Source: Pseudoalteromonas sp. DL-6
Lineage (GTDB): Bacteria > Pseudomonadota > Gammaproteobacteria > Enterobacterales > Alteromonadaceae
Length of the DNA: 64,000 nt
Reading direction: 5' to 3'
NCBI RefSeq assembly: GCF_004328665.1
Contig: NZ_CP019771.1
Location: forward strand, 310,001 to 374,000
In this document: positions 37,413 through 44,750 of the stretch, one piece after another
Layout of the letters: each line of letters begins with the position of its first letter
Position numbering within the stretch: the first letter of the stretch is position 1
Notes under the pieces: model-generated
What the model was told of the DNA's origin: nothing
The model's database searches: none
The model's input: only the letters and a program-made list of their open reading frames with translations
Made by a program: the position numbers and the translations under genes

Positions 37413-38092
37413 ACTATAACAAACCGGAACTACTCGATTCACTCGCCGCGGAGTATGTGCTTGGTACATTGACAGGCTTAGCACGTAAACGATTTCAGCG
37501 ACTAATGTTAGTTTCAAATAAAGCGAGAGAAGCCACCAATATGTGGGAGCAAAATCTTAATAATCTAGCGAGTGCAATTAGCCCGCAGGCACCGTCAGAT
37601 GCAACATGGCATGAGATAATGCGGCGTATCGAAAATAATCCACAGCGAGAAAAACCATCGCCAATAACATCCCCCTCTCTTTGGCGTACATGGTCATATA
37701 TAGCGACCGCCGCATGTATTATTTTAACTGTTTTAGTTACTCAACCTACTACCAACAGTAAGCAGACACAACAAATAGCTTTAGTAAAAAATCAAACTGA
37801 GCAACCGTTGTGGTTTATAAATGTAAGTAACCATGAGCTCTCTATTAAAGCGAGTAACCAACTAATAGCACGAACAGATAGGGATTATGAACTGTGGATG
37901 ATACTTAAAGGGCAAGATACCCCTGTCTCCCTTGGTTTATTACCCAAAAATGGCGATAAAACTATTCTCAAAAGTAAACTATTTAAAGCAACCGACATAA
38001 CATTATTAGCGGTTAGTTTAGAACCCGTTGGCGGTTCACCGAATGGTTTACCTACTGAAGTACTATACACCACAGAATTAGTACTTTTATAA
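37409..38092 (+). CDS. RskA-like anti-sigma factor
   Basis: A 227-residue single-pass inner-membrane protein. The cytoplasmic N terminus (about 1-94) carries LDSLAAEYVLGTLTGLARKRF, the sigma-binding helix pattern of the RskA group, and lacks the HxxxCxxC zinc motif. The membrane segment is about 95-111 and the periplasmic domain (about 112-227) matches the RskA C-terminal domain (ELWMILKGQDTPVSLGLLP). It should hold the ECF factor until a periplasmic cue triggers proteolysis. ATG 37409 is used because it overlaps the sigma stop. Confidence 0.85.
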   Translation: MNYNKPELLDSLAAEYVLGTLTGLARKRFQRLMLVSNKAREATNMWEQNLNNLASAISPQAPSDATWHEIMRRIENNPQREKPSPITSPSLWRTWSYIATAACIILTVLVTQPTTNSKQTQQIALVKNQTEQPLWFINVSNHELSIKASNQLIARTDRDYELWMILKGQDTPVSLGLLPKNGDKTILKSKLFKATDITLLAVSLEPVGGSPNGLPTEVLYTTELVLL

Positions 38093-38138
38093 ACTGATGC
38101 TGGTCGCTTTACTTCAAGCGATCAGCATCAGTTTATAA
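38087..38138 (+). repeat. Long hairpin overlapping anti-sigma stop codon
   Basis: Two 23-base arms (38087-38109 and 38116-38138) pair throughout with one G-U, loop TACTTC. The left arm contains the stop codon of the anti-sigma gene. There is no T tract after it, so it is not a standard terminator; it may end, process or stabilise the sigma/anti-sigma mRNA upstream of the DUF4331 promoter. Confidence 0.75.
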
Positions 38139-38170
38139 AAGTAACAAAAAATAAATACTTTTAACTTTTT

Positions 38171-38201
38171 TGCATCCACTTAACTATCCTGTCCGTTATT
38201 A
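38171..38201 (+). promoter_or_regulatory. Candidate ECF promoter of DUF4331 operon
   Basis: TGCATCC (38171-38177), 16 bases, CGTTATTA (38194-38201), 35 bases before the DUF4331 ATG. Box sequence and spacing match the element in front of the ECF sigma gene. Confidence 0.65.
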
Positions 38202-38235
38202 GCTATGACTTCAAACAAAACTAAAGGACAAAGTC

Positions 38236-39828
38236 ATGAAAGCTTTTACTCCATCAATACTTGCAGTAATGGTATGCAGTACATTTATAAGTGCACCAAG
38301 TGAAGCATCTAGCCATAGAGAAGCACCAAATATAAGCCGCTTCCCAACTTTAGACTCTACCGATTTTTATATATTTAATAGTTATGAGCAAGGCCGAGGC
38401 GATTACGTAACCCTCATCGCAAACTACATTCCTTTACAAGATGCTTATGGTGGCCCAAATTACTTTGCAATGGACCCTGATGCTACTTATAGCATCCACA
38501 TTGACAATGATGGAGACGCTATAGAAGATATTACATTTGCGTTTAACTTTGAAAGTATGCTGCCAAATGATAATCAAGGGGTACAACTGACTGTAGGACC
38601 AGAGGGTAATCAGCGGACCGTTTCAGTACCACTTAAAAATGTTGGTGGTGTATCTGCAGGTAATGAAGCTGCTGTAAACTTTAGCGAGTCTTACAGTATG
38701 ACCATGATCAGCGGACCACAGCGAACGGGTACTGCAACAGCCCTAAATAATACTACTACAAACTCTAGCGTGTTTTCTAAGCCACTTGATTATGTAGGCG
38801 ATAAAACCTTTGGCTCGATGACAGAATATAAAGCTTATGCTGACCAGTTCGTCTATCAAGTAGCTATTCCCAACTGCGAAGGTATGGCAAGAGTTTTTGT
38901 CGGTCAACGTAAAGACCCATTTGTGGTTAACCTAGGTAAAACTTTTGATTTAGTTAATTATGTTCCTGTTGAAGGTGACAGCTCGCCAGGTGCAGGCGAT
39001 GGTGAAGGTTTCCCTGGCGGTATTACACAATCAGCCGATAATGATGACCTTGCAGATAAAAATGTTACCTCTATTGCTGTTGAAGTGCCAAAAGCCTGTA
39101 TTGTAGGCGACGGTAACCAAGTCATAGGTTCGTGGACAACAGCTAGCTTACCTCAAGCTCGCGTGCTTAATCCCAATGCTAAATTTGCAAACAATGCAGT
39201 AAATGGCGGCGCTTTAACACAAGTTTCTCGTTTAGGTAACCCGCTAGTTAATGAGTTGGTGATTGGCATTAAAGACAAAGATACATTTTCAACATCTCAT
39301 CCTAAAAATGATGGTCAGTTTTTAGATTATGTATCTCACCCTTCACTCCCTGAGCTTTTAAACATCTTGTTTAAAGATGCGGTAAATACGACACTTGGCG
39401 CTAATCTAGAAACTCTCGCTCCAACTAACTTTCCGCGCACAGATTTAATTACTGCTTTTTTGACTGGCTTTGCAGGGGTTAACCAGCAAGCAACAGTAAC
39501 ACCTTCAGAGATGTTGCGTCTAAACACAGCTATTGCAGCGACTGCGCAATCGGAGCAATCAGCTTTTGGTGTTGCAGGTAACGATTTAGCTGGCTTTCCA
39601 AATGGTCGACGCCCGGGTGATGATGTTGTAGATATTGCGCTTCGAGTTGTAATGGGCCGATTATGTCACCCTATTCCCGTTGCAGGTACGGATACTGATT
39701 TAGAGCTGTGTTCACCAGAAGATGCAAACGTAGGTACTGTTCCATTTACCGATGGCGCACCAGTTAATGCATTAATGATGGATGCGACATTCCCTTACCT
39801 TGCAACACCGCTTGCAGGCTCTAAATAA
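38236..39828 (+). CDS. DUF4331 domain exported protein
   Basis: A 530-residue secreted protein: signal peptide cut near SEA-S (about residue 25), then SSHREAPNISRFPTLDSTDFY, the SHREAP opening typical of DUF4331, and a calcium-loop-like IDNDGDAIEDITF at 89-101. The domain continues through FVGQRKDPFVVNLG and NPLVNELVIG to GRRPGDDVVDIALRVVMG. DUF4331 proteins have no established activity. AAAGGACAAAG lies before the ATG. It is the first gene of the four-gene operon that the ECF factor appears to control. Confidence 0.88.
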   Translation: MKAFTPSILAVMVCSTFISAPSEASSHREAPNISRFPTLDSTDFYIFNSYEQGRGDYVTLIANYIPLQDAYGGPNYFAMDPDATYSIHIDNDGDAIEDITFAFNFESMLPNDNQGVQLTVGPEGNQRTVSVPLKNVGGVSAGNEAAVNFSESYSMTMISGPQRTGTATALNNTTTNSSVFSKPLDYVGDKTFGSMTEYKAYADQFVYQVAIPNCEGMARVFVGQRKDPFVVNLGKTFDLVNYVPVEGDSSPGAGDGEGFPGGITQSADNDDLADKNVTSIAVEVPKACIVGDGNQVIGSWTTASLPQARVLNPNAKFANNAVNGGALTQVSRLGNPLVNELVIGIKDKDTFSTSHPKNDGQFLDYVSHPSLPELLNILFKDAVNTTLGANLETLAPTNFPRTDLITAFLTGFAGVNQQATVTPSEMLRLNTAIAATAQSEQSAFGVAGNDLAGFPNGRRPGDDVVDIALRVVMGRLCHPIPVAGTDTDLELCSPEDANVGTVPFTDGAPVNALMMDATFPYLATPLAGSK

Positions 39829-39839
39829 GGAGTGACCTT

Positions 39840-40349
39840 ATGCGTAATTTAAATTTCCGCCATCTTTGGATACTTTCTGCAAGCCTAATTATGGCTGCAT
39901 GTGGCAACGATGATGACAAAAATCAACCACCCGTTATGACCAACTCTGCGCCTACAACGAGTGACGTAATACTCACCACTCAAACAGAGGTCAGTATCTC
40001 TGACAGGCTCAGAGCCACTGATACAGATGGCGATTTATTGAGCTACTCACTAACAAGTGAGCCAACGTTAGGTACTGTTGAAGTAAATAGCGATGGTAAT
40101 TTTACTTACACCCCTAACAAAGAGACAACAGGTTCAGACAGCTTTATGTTTGATGTAAGCGATGGTGTTAACTCACCAGTAAACGCCACAGTGAGCATCA
40201 CTATTGAAGCGTTGCAAGTTGAATTTTCAAAATTCGTCACTGATGCATTTAATCAAGAACCCACAGATGAGCCATTATCGGTAAATGGTAGGGTATTTAA
40301 TAATACTGAAACTGATGTCGGTGATTTAATTCCCACAAACGGAAATTAA
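39840..40349 (+). CDS. Lipoprotein with cadherin-like/VCBS-type repeat
   Basis: A 169-residue lipoprotein with lipobox MAAC (Cys21) and an acidic linker GNDDDKN. Residues about 35-122 form one Ig/cadherin-like domain: SDRLRATDTDGDLLSYSLTS, LGTVEVNSDGNFTYTPN and DSFMFDVSDG are the usual strands, with DTDGD-type calcium sites. The last 45 residues are unique (NQEPTDEPLSVNGRVFNN). It follows the DUF4331 gene by 11 bases and is probably its surface or periplasmic partner. Confidence 0.75.
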   Translation: MRNLNFRHLWILSASLIMAACGNDDDKNQPPVMTNSAPTTSDVILTTQTEVSISDRLRATDTDGDLLSYSLTSEPTLGTVEVNSDGNFTYTPNKETTGSDSFMFDVSDGVNSPVNATVSITIEALQVEFSKFVTDAFNQEPTDEPLSVNGRVFNNTETDVGDLIPTNGN

Positions 40350-40395
40350 TCAATCAACTGACTAGCCAAGGAAGGCTAACTTTTAGGAGAAAATA

Positions 40396-41421
40396 ATGCA
40401 CTTACCTTTATATTTGCCATTCACTTTTATCGCTGTCTTTTTAATGCCGCTCACTCTACAAGGCGCATCTTTTGTACCAAAGGATGATGCAGTTATTGCA
40501 ACTAGTAACACTAAATTAAAAGCATCTCTTTCTGTTGAAGAGATAAAGAACTTACTCGACAACAGTCAATTCTCAGGCCAATCTGAGCGGTTACAAGGGG
40601 TCCTTAAAACACATTTGGTAAAGCTATATCAGCAAAACCCCACTTCAGAAGTAAGCTATCTGTATGCACGTATTTTACAAAAAGAACATTTATTCGAGCA
40701 AGCCATAAATATTGCAAAAGAGGCAATAGATGACGATCCTAACCATGTTAATAGCCATTTACTACTAGCAAATATTTTTATGACGCAAGGGCGTTTTGAA
40801 GCAGCAACAAAACACTGTATATCTTTAATTGGTTTAGTAAGTACCCTCACTGCAAGTACCTGTGTGCTTGATATACAAAGCCAACACAAAAATGTTCAAC
40901 AAAGCTATCAATCGCTATTAAAAATAGTTGATAACAAAGAAACAAATCTATCAACCCAGCATGTGTTGAGTGAAATGAGTTACCGAATGGGTCACTATAA
41001 AAAAGCACTCTCTCATATTAATCATATAAAATTATCGAATATGCCTGTGAGCCTTGTTGTTTTATGGGCTGATATTCAGCTTAGACTTAATAACTCTGAG
41101 CATATTATTAACAGCCTAAGCACATTGGTTGACGATAATACTAATTTAGAGGATGCGCTGTTGCTTAGGCTAGCTATTGCAGAAAAAGATCTAAAAACAC
41201 ACGGGCAAAAATGGCAAAAAATGATGGCTGAAAGAGTCTCTTTACGCGAAATTCGCCAAGATACTTTCCACGCCAGTGATCTAGCTAAATATTACATTAA
41301 TATTCAGCCAAACCCCGACAAAGCATTGTACTGGGCAAACATTAATTGGCAACAAGCAAAGATGAGTATGGATCAGCAGTTACTTAAAGATGCAAAAGCA
41401 ATGCTACGAGGTAAGCTATGA
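40396..41421 (+). CDS. TPR repeat protein, exported
   Basis: A 341-residue protein with a hydrophobic N-terminal export signal (about 1-25). Tetratricopeptide-like helices are visible at about 85-150 (YLYARILQKEHLFEQAINIAKEAIDDDPNHVNSHLLLANIFMTQGRFEAA type) and again near 190-210 (LSEMSYRMGHYKKALSHIN). It should scaffold protein contacts in the periplasm. AGGAG precedes ATG 40396 and its end overlaps the HupE-like gene by 4 bases, so these two are co-translated. Confidence 0.75.
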   Translation: MHLPLYLPFTFIAVFLMPLTLQGASFVPKDDAVIATSNTKLKASLSVEEIKNLLDNSQFSGQSERLQGVLKTHLVKLYQQNPTSEVSYLYARILQKEHLFEQAINIAKEAIDDDPNHVNSHLLLANIFMTQGRFEAATKHCISLIGLVSTLTASTCVLDIQSQHKNVQQSYQSLLKIVDNKETNLSTQHVLSEMSYRMGHYKKALSHINHIKLSNMPVSLVVLWADIQLRLNNSEHIINSLSTLVDDNTNLEDALLLRLAIAEKDLKTHGQKWQKMMAERVSLREIRQDTFHASDLAKYYINIQPNPDKALYWANINWQQAKMSMDQQLLKDAKAMLRGKL

Positions 41422-42518
41422 GATCACCTTATCTATGTTTTTTCGCTTTATGTTTGTTCGCTTTTACAAACAATGGCTTTGCACACCAGTTAAGTACCAG
41501 TTATATCGTGTTAAATAACAATATAGATAAAACGCAATATATTGGTCACTGGCAAATCAGTATCGCTGACTTAGAACATGCAGTAGCACTTGATTTAAAC
41601 AACGATGGGCAAATTACATGGGCCGAAATAAAAGCAAAACGTAGCTCACTTACTCAATTTGTTGAACAAAACATAAGTTTTACCCAAGACTTAAAAGCCT
41701 GCCTTTTAAATAATGAAGGCTCGTTTAAGCTCGATACTCACTTTAATCAACCTTATTTGCAAATTCCTATTCGCTTTTATTGCGATAATAACACTACAAC
41801 CTTACTTACATACTCAGCTTTTTTTAACCGCGATGCTAGCCATAAATCTATCGTAAACATCAACGGTGTGTCGCGTATATTTGACTATCATAGCCAAAAA
41901 CAAGCATTTAATTTTGAACAAACAAGCTATCTAAAAACCTTTAATCAATATGTTTACCAAGGCGTGTTGCACATTTGGATTGGCATAGACCATATTTTAT
42001 TTTTAATCGCATTATTACTTACTTGCGTGCTGATCCGACGAGATAAGACATGGCAAGGAAGTACCTCTAAAATAAAAATCATTAAACACACCGCATGGAT
42101 AATCACGGCGTTCACACTGGCACACTCTATTACGCTTACAGCTACCGCAATGAACCTTTTCTCCCCTAATAGTCGCTGGGTAGAATTAGGAATTGCAATG
42201 TCAGTATTGTTTGCAGCACTTAATAATGTTTGGCCCGTAGTAATACGTTTAGGCTGGCTTACTTTTGGTTTTGGGTTACTTCATGGGATGGGATTTGCAA
42301 GTGTCCTCGGTGAACTAGGTCTGTCAGAAGACTACCAGCTGCTAAGTATTATTGCTTTTAACCTTGGTGTTGAATTGGGTCAGTTGAGTATTTTGTGTGT
42401 TAGTTTACCCATACTCATTTACCTAAGAAACTATAATTGGTATCAAAAGTGGTTAATGCCTTCAGGTTCAATCTTGATTGCTCTAATCGCACTGCAATGG
42501 TCAATAGAGCGTTATTAA
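41418..42518 (+). CDS. HupE/UreJ-like membrane protein with EF-hand loop
   Basis: A 366-residue inner-membrane protein. After a signal peptide ending FAHQ, a periplasmic domain (about 23-180) contains a canonical 12-residue EF-hand loop, D59 to E70 (DLNNDGQITWAE). The C-terminal half (about 185-362) has six or seven membrane helices with VLHIWIGIDHILFLIALL and LLHGMGFASVLGELGL, the conserved His/Asp motifs of the HupE/UreJ_2 family. HupE-type proteins are linked to metal uptake, but this branch is uncharacterised. It ends the putative ECF-controlled operon, before a terminator. Confidence 0.82.
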   Translation: MRSPYLCFFALCLFAFTNNGFAHQLSTSYIVLNNNIDKTQYIGHWQISIADLEHAVALDLNNDGQITWAEIKAKRSSLTQFVEQNISFTQDLKACLLNNEGSFKLDTHFNQPYLQIPIRFYCDNNTTTLLTYSAFFNRDASHKSIVNINGVSRIFDYHSQKQAFNFEQTSYLKTFNQYVYQGVLHIWIGIDHILFLIALLLTCVLIRRDKTWQGSTSKIKIIKHTAWIITAFTLAHSITLTATAMNLFSPNSRWVELGIAMSVLFAALNNVWPVVIRLGWLTFGFGLLHGMGFASVLGELGLSEDYQLLSIIAFNLGVELGQLSILCVSLPILIYLRNYNWYQKWLMPSGSILIALIALQWSIERY

Positions 42519-42531
42519 CAAATAACAATTT

Positions 42532-42563
42532 AGGCTAACCCACAAAAGGTTAGCCTCATTTTT
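42532..42563 (+). terminator. Terminator of DUF4331-HupE operon
   Basis: AGGCTAACC, seven-base loop, GGTTAGCCT, then CATTTTT. It lies just after the last gene of the operon and before the convergent tetR. Confidence 0.85.
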
Positions 42564-42580
42564 CTCTGCTCGTTCTTGTT

Positions 42581-43204
42581 CTAATTTTTATCAAACGGCA
42601 TAAGTAATGTTTTCATCGCTGGACGAAGTGCAATAAGCACAGTTTCTTCTGTTAACTCAGGAAACAGCATTTTTCGTAATAACAATCCTGCCATCACTGA
42701 AAAAATCACATTAATCCGGCTCTCTAATTCTTGCTCTGAATGTGATTTTATTAAACTACTTTCACTCACTAATAAGTCACGCATTCTGTTACGTGCTTGC
42801 GTGTCAGCCTCGCGCAGTAGTAAAGCGACTTTTTTATTTCTACTGGCCTCTGCCATCATGTCTAAGTCAACAACGCAGGCGCCCGTGTCCATATGACGCT
42901 GTACGCCGTGATGTAAGCCGTCGAGTAACACCGTTAAAATATCACCAGGTTGATCTTCAAATTCTTGAAATATAGAAAACATTTCCTCCATATCTTTTTC
43001 AATAATACTTTCGATTATTGCTTCTTTGCTATCAAAATAGTTATAAATATGGCCTGCACTCATGCCTGCTGTTCTTGATATTTCAGCCATACCTGCACCA
43101 TGGTAGCCTTTACGACGAAAACAATCAGCAGCAGCTGTTAATACCTGTTCACGACGCGCTTGTGCTTGCACCGGATCAAGGTGTTTTTTATTTTTAGAAT
43201 TCAT
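42581..43204 (-). CDS. TetR/AcrR family repressor of the RND operon
   Basis: A 207-residue regulator with an N-terminal helix-turn-helix (RREQVLTAAADCFRRKGYHGAGMAEISRTAGMSAGHIYNYF, about 14-55) and a variable ligand domain. It is the last gene on the strand of the adaptor-pump-channel operon, 136 bases after it. The TetR operator-like palindrome at the operon promoter makes it the likely repressor. A long hairpin lies ahead of it. Confidence 0.85.
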   Translation of the reverse strand: MNSKNKKHLDPVQAQARREQVLTAAADCFRRKGYHGAGMAEISRTAGMSAGHIYNYFDSKEAIIESIIEKDMEEMFSIFQEFEDQPGDILTVLLDGLHHGVQRHMDTGACVVDLDMMAEASRNKKVALLLREADTQARNRMRDLLVSESSLIKSHSEQELESRINVIFSVMAGLLLRKMLFPELTEETVLIALRPAMKTLLMPFDKN

Positions 43205-43240
43205 TCAAAACTCCATTATCGAGCCAATTAACTCGAAATA

Positions 43241-43281
43241 TTTAACGCCTACCCCTTAATAATAAAGAGGTAAGCGTTAAA
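43241..43281 (-). repeat. Hairpin between outer-membrane factor and tetR
   Basis: Arms of 17 bases (43241-43257 and 43265-43281) pair fully in the minus-strand RNA with two G-U pairs and a seven-base loop. No T tract follows, so it may be an mRNA processing or stability element lying 36 bases before the tetR ATG. Confidence 0.65.
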
Positions 43282-43340
43282 CGATATTGCTTTGCTACGC
43301 ATGAAACTGGTGATGACTAACCGATTTTATGCGTACTATT

Positions 43341-44750
43341 TTACTTAACGTTTGGAGCGGTTACTGGCCACCCACCGCCAACGGCTTTGTACAGGTTGAT
43401 TTGACTTGCAATCAGCGCTTGTTGACCGGTGATCAGTTGCTGTCTTGCGCTATACCAAGTTCGCTGAGCGTCGAGCACTTGCAAAAAGCTATCGACCCCT
43501 TTATCGTATCGCGCCTGTGACAAGTCGTAGGTTACTTTACGGCTTTGTAGTAGCTGTTCAAGTGCACTTAATTGCGCATTGTAACCTTCTCTGTCAGCAA
43601 GCACGTCAGCAACTTCACGAAACGCTTGCTGAATTTTTTGCTGATACGTTGTAACAGCAACTTGTTGCTCTGCATTAGCGACATCTAAATTTGCTTGGTT
43701 ACGCCCCATAGTAAAAATAGGTAAATTTACCGACGGCATAAAGCTCCACGTGCCCGATCCAGCATCAAATAAGTTACTTAAATCACCTGATGCAGTCCCT
43801 GCATTGGCCGTTAAACTAATACTTGGGTAAAACGCAGCACGCGCAATACCTATATTCGCATTTGCGGCAAATAACTGGTGCTCGGCCGCTTTTATATCTG
43901 GGCGCTGTGTTAGTAAATCAGACGGAAGGCCGACAGGTACGGCCGGTAAATCAAGTAAAGTATTCAACTCTTTGGTCGGTAGTAAGTCTTGACCCACCGT
44001 TTTACCTACCAATAAATCAAGTGCATTTTTATCACGTTTTAATAAACGCTGATATTTTGCAATATCAACCTTTGCAGTAGCTACAGTGCTTTTTAATTGC
44101 TCTAGCGTAATCTCAGAGGCAGCCCCTAAATCAACACTTTTTTGCGTTAAAGATAAAGAAGCTTGCTGCGATGACAATGTCTCTTCTGCCAAGGCAAGTA
44201 ATTGTTGATCGGTCGCATAATTAAGCCACGCATTTGCCAGCTCAGAAATTAACGACACCTGCATGCTATATTCACTAAGCTGCGTAGAGTAAAGCGTTTG
44301 TAATGCTTGCTCTGATTGATTACGTACTTTTCCCCATAAATCTAACTCATAAGCAGTCATGCCTACCGTGGCACTATATTGAGAGCTAATTTGAGGCTGA
44401 CCACTGGCTGATAAATCAGCTGGCAAGCGTTGACGACTTCCCGTCGCGTTTAAATCAAGTGACGGATATAAAGCCGAATCTTGAATTTGATATAAACCAC
44501 GCACTCGTTGCACATTAAGTGCTGCTATTTGCAGGTCTTTATTGTGCTCAAGGCTCTGTGATATCAATGTTTTAAGTTTTTCATCATTAAAAAACTGCTG
44601 CCATTTTAATGATGAAACTTGCCCTTTGCCTGCCTCTGATGCATAAGCATCAGGGACAGGTAAATTAAGCGCTTCTTGCTGAGGAGCTAACTGACATCCA
44701 GATAAAATAGCTAAAGTTAAAGCACTAAAACTGATTGCTCTTACACTCAT
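43341..44750 (-). CDS. RND efflux outer-membrane lipoprotein (NodT/OprM type)
   Basis: A 469-residue TolC-like channel of the NodT group. Lipobox SGC at Cys19; two outer-membrane-efflux repeats with LDLNATGSRQR, TAYELDLWGKVRNQ, and DLLTQRPDIKAAEHQLFAANANIGIARAAFYPSISLTAN are diagnostic. It forms the outer-membrane duct for the pump encoded just before it; the pump stop and this ATG share one base (TAATG). Confidence 0.92.
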   Translation of the reverse strand: MSVRAISFSALTLAILSGCQLAPQQEALNLPVPDAYASEAGKGQVSSLKWQQFFNDEKLKTLISQSLEHNKDLQIAALNVQRVRGLYQIQDSALYPSLDLNATGSRQRLPADLSASGQPQISSQYSATVGMTAYELDLWGKVRNQSEQALQTLYSTQLSEYSMQVSLISELANAWLNYATDQQLLALAEETLSSQQASLSLTQKSVDLGAASEITLEQLKSTVATAKVDIAKYQRLLKRDKNALDLLVGKTVGQDLLPTKELNTLLDLPAVPVGLPSDLLTQRPDIKAAEHQLFAANANIGIARAAFYPSISLTANAGTASGDLSNLFDAGSGTWSFMPSVNLPIFTMGRNQANLDVANAEQQVAVTTYQQKIQQAFREVADVLADREGYNAQLSALEQLLQSRKVTYDLSQARYDKGVDSFLQVLDAQRTWYSARQQLITGQQALIASQINLYKAVGGGWPVTAPNVK

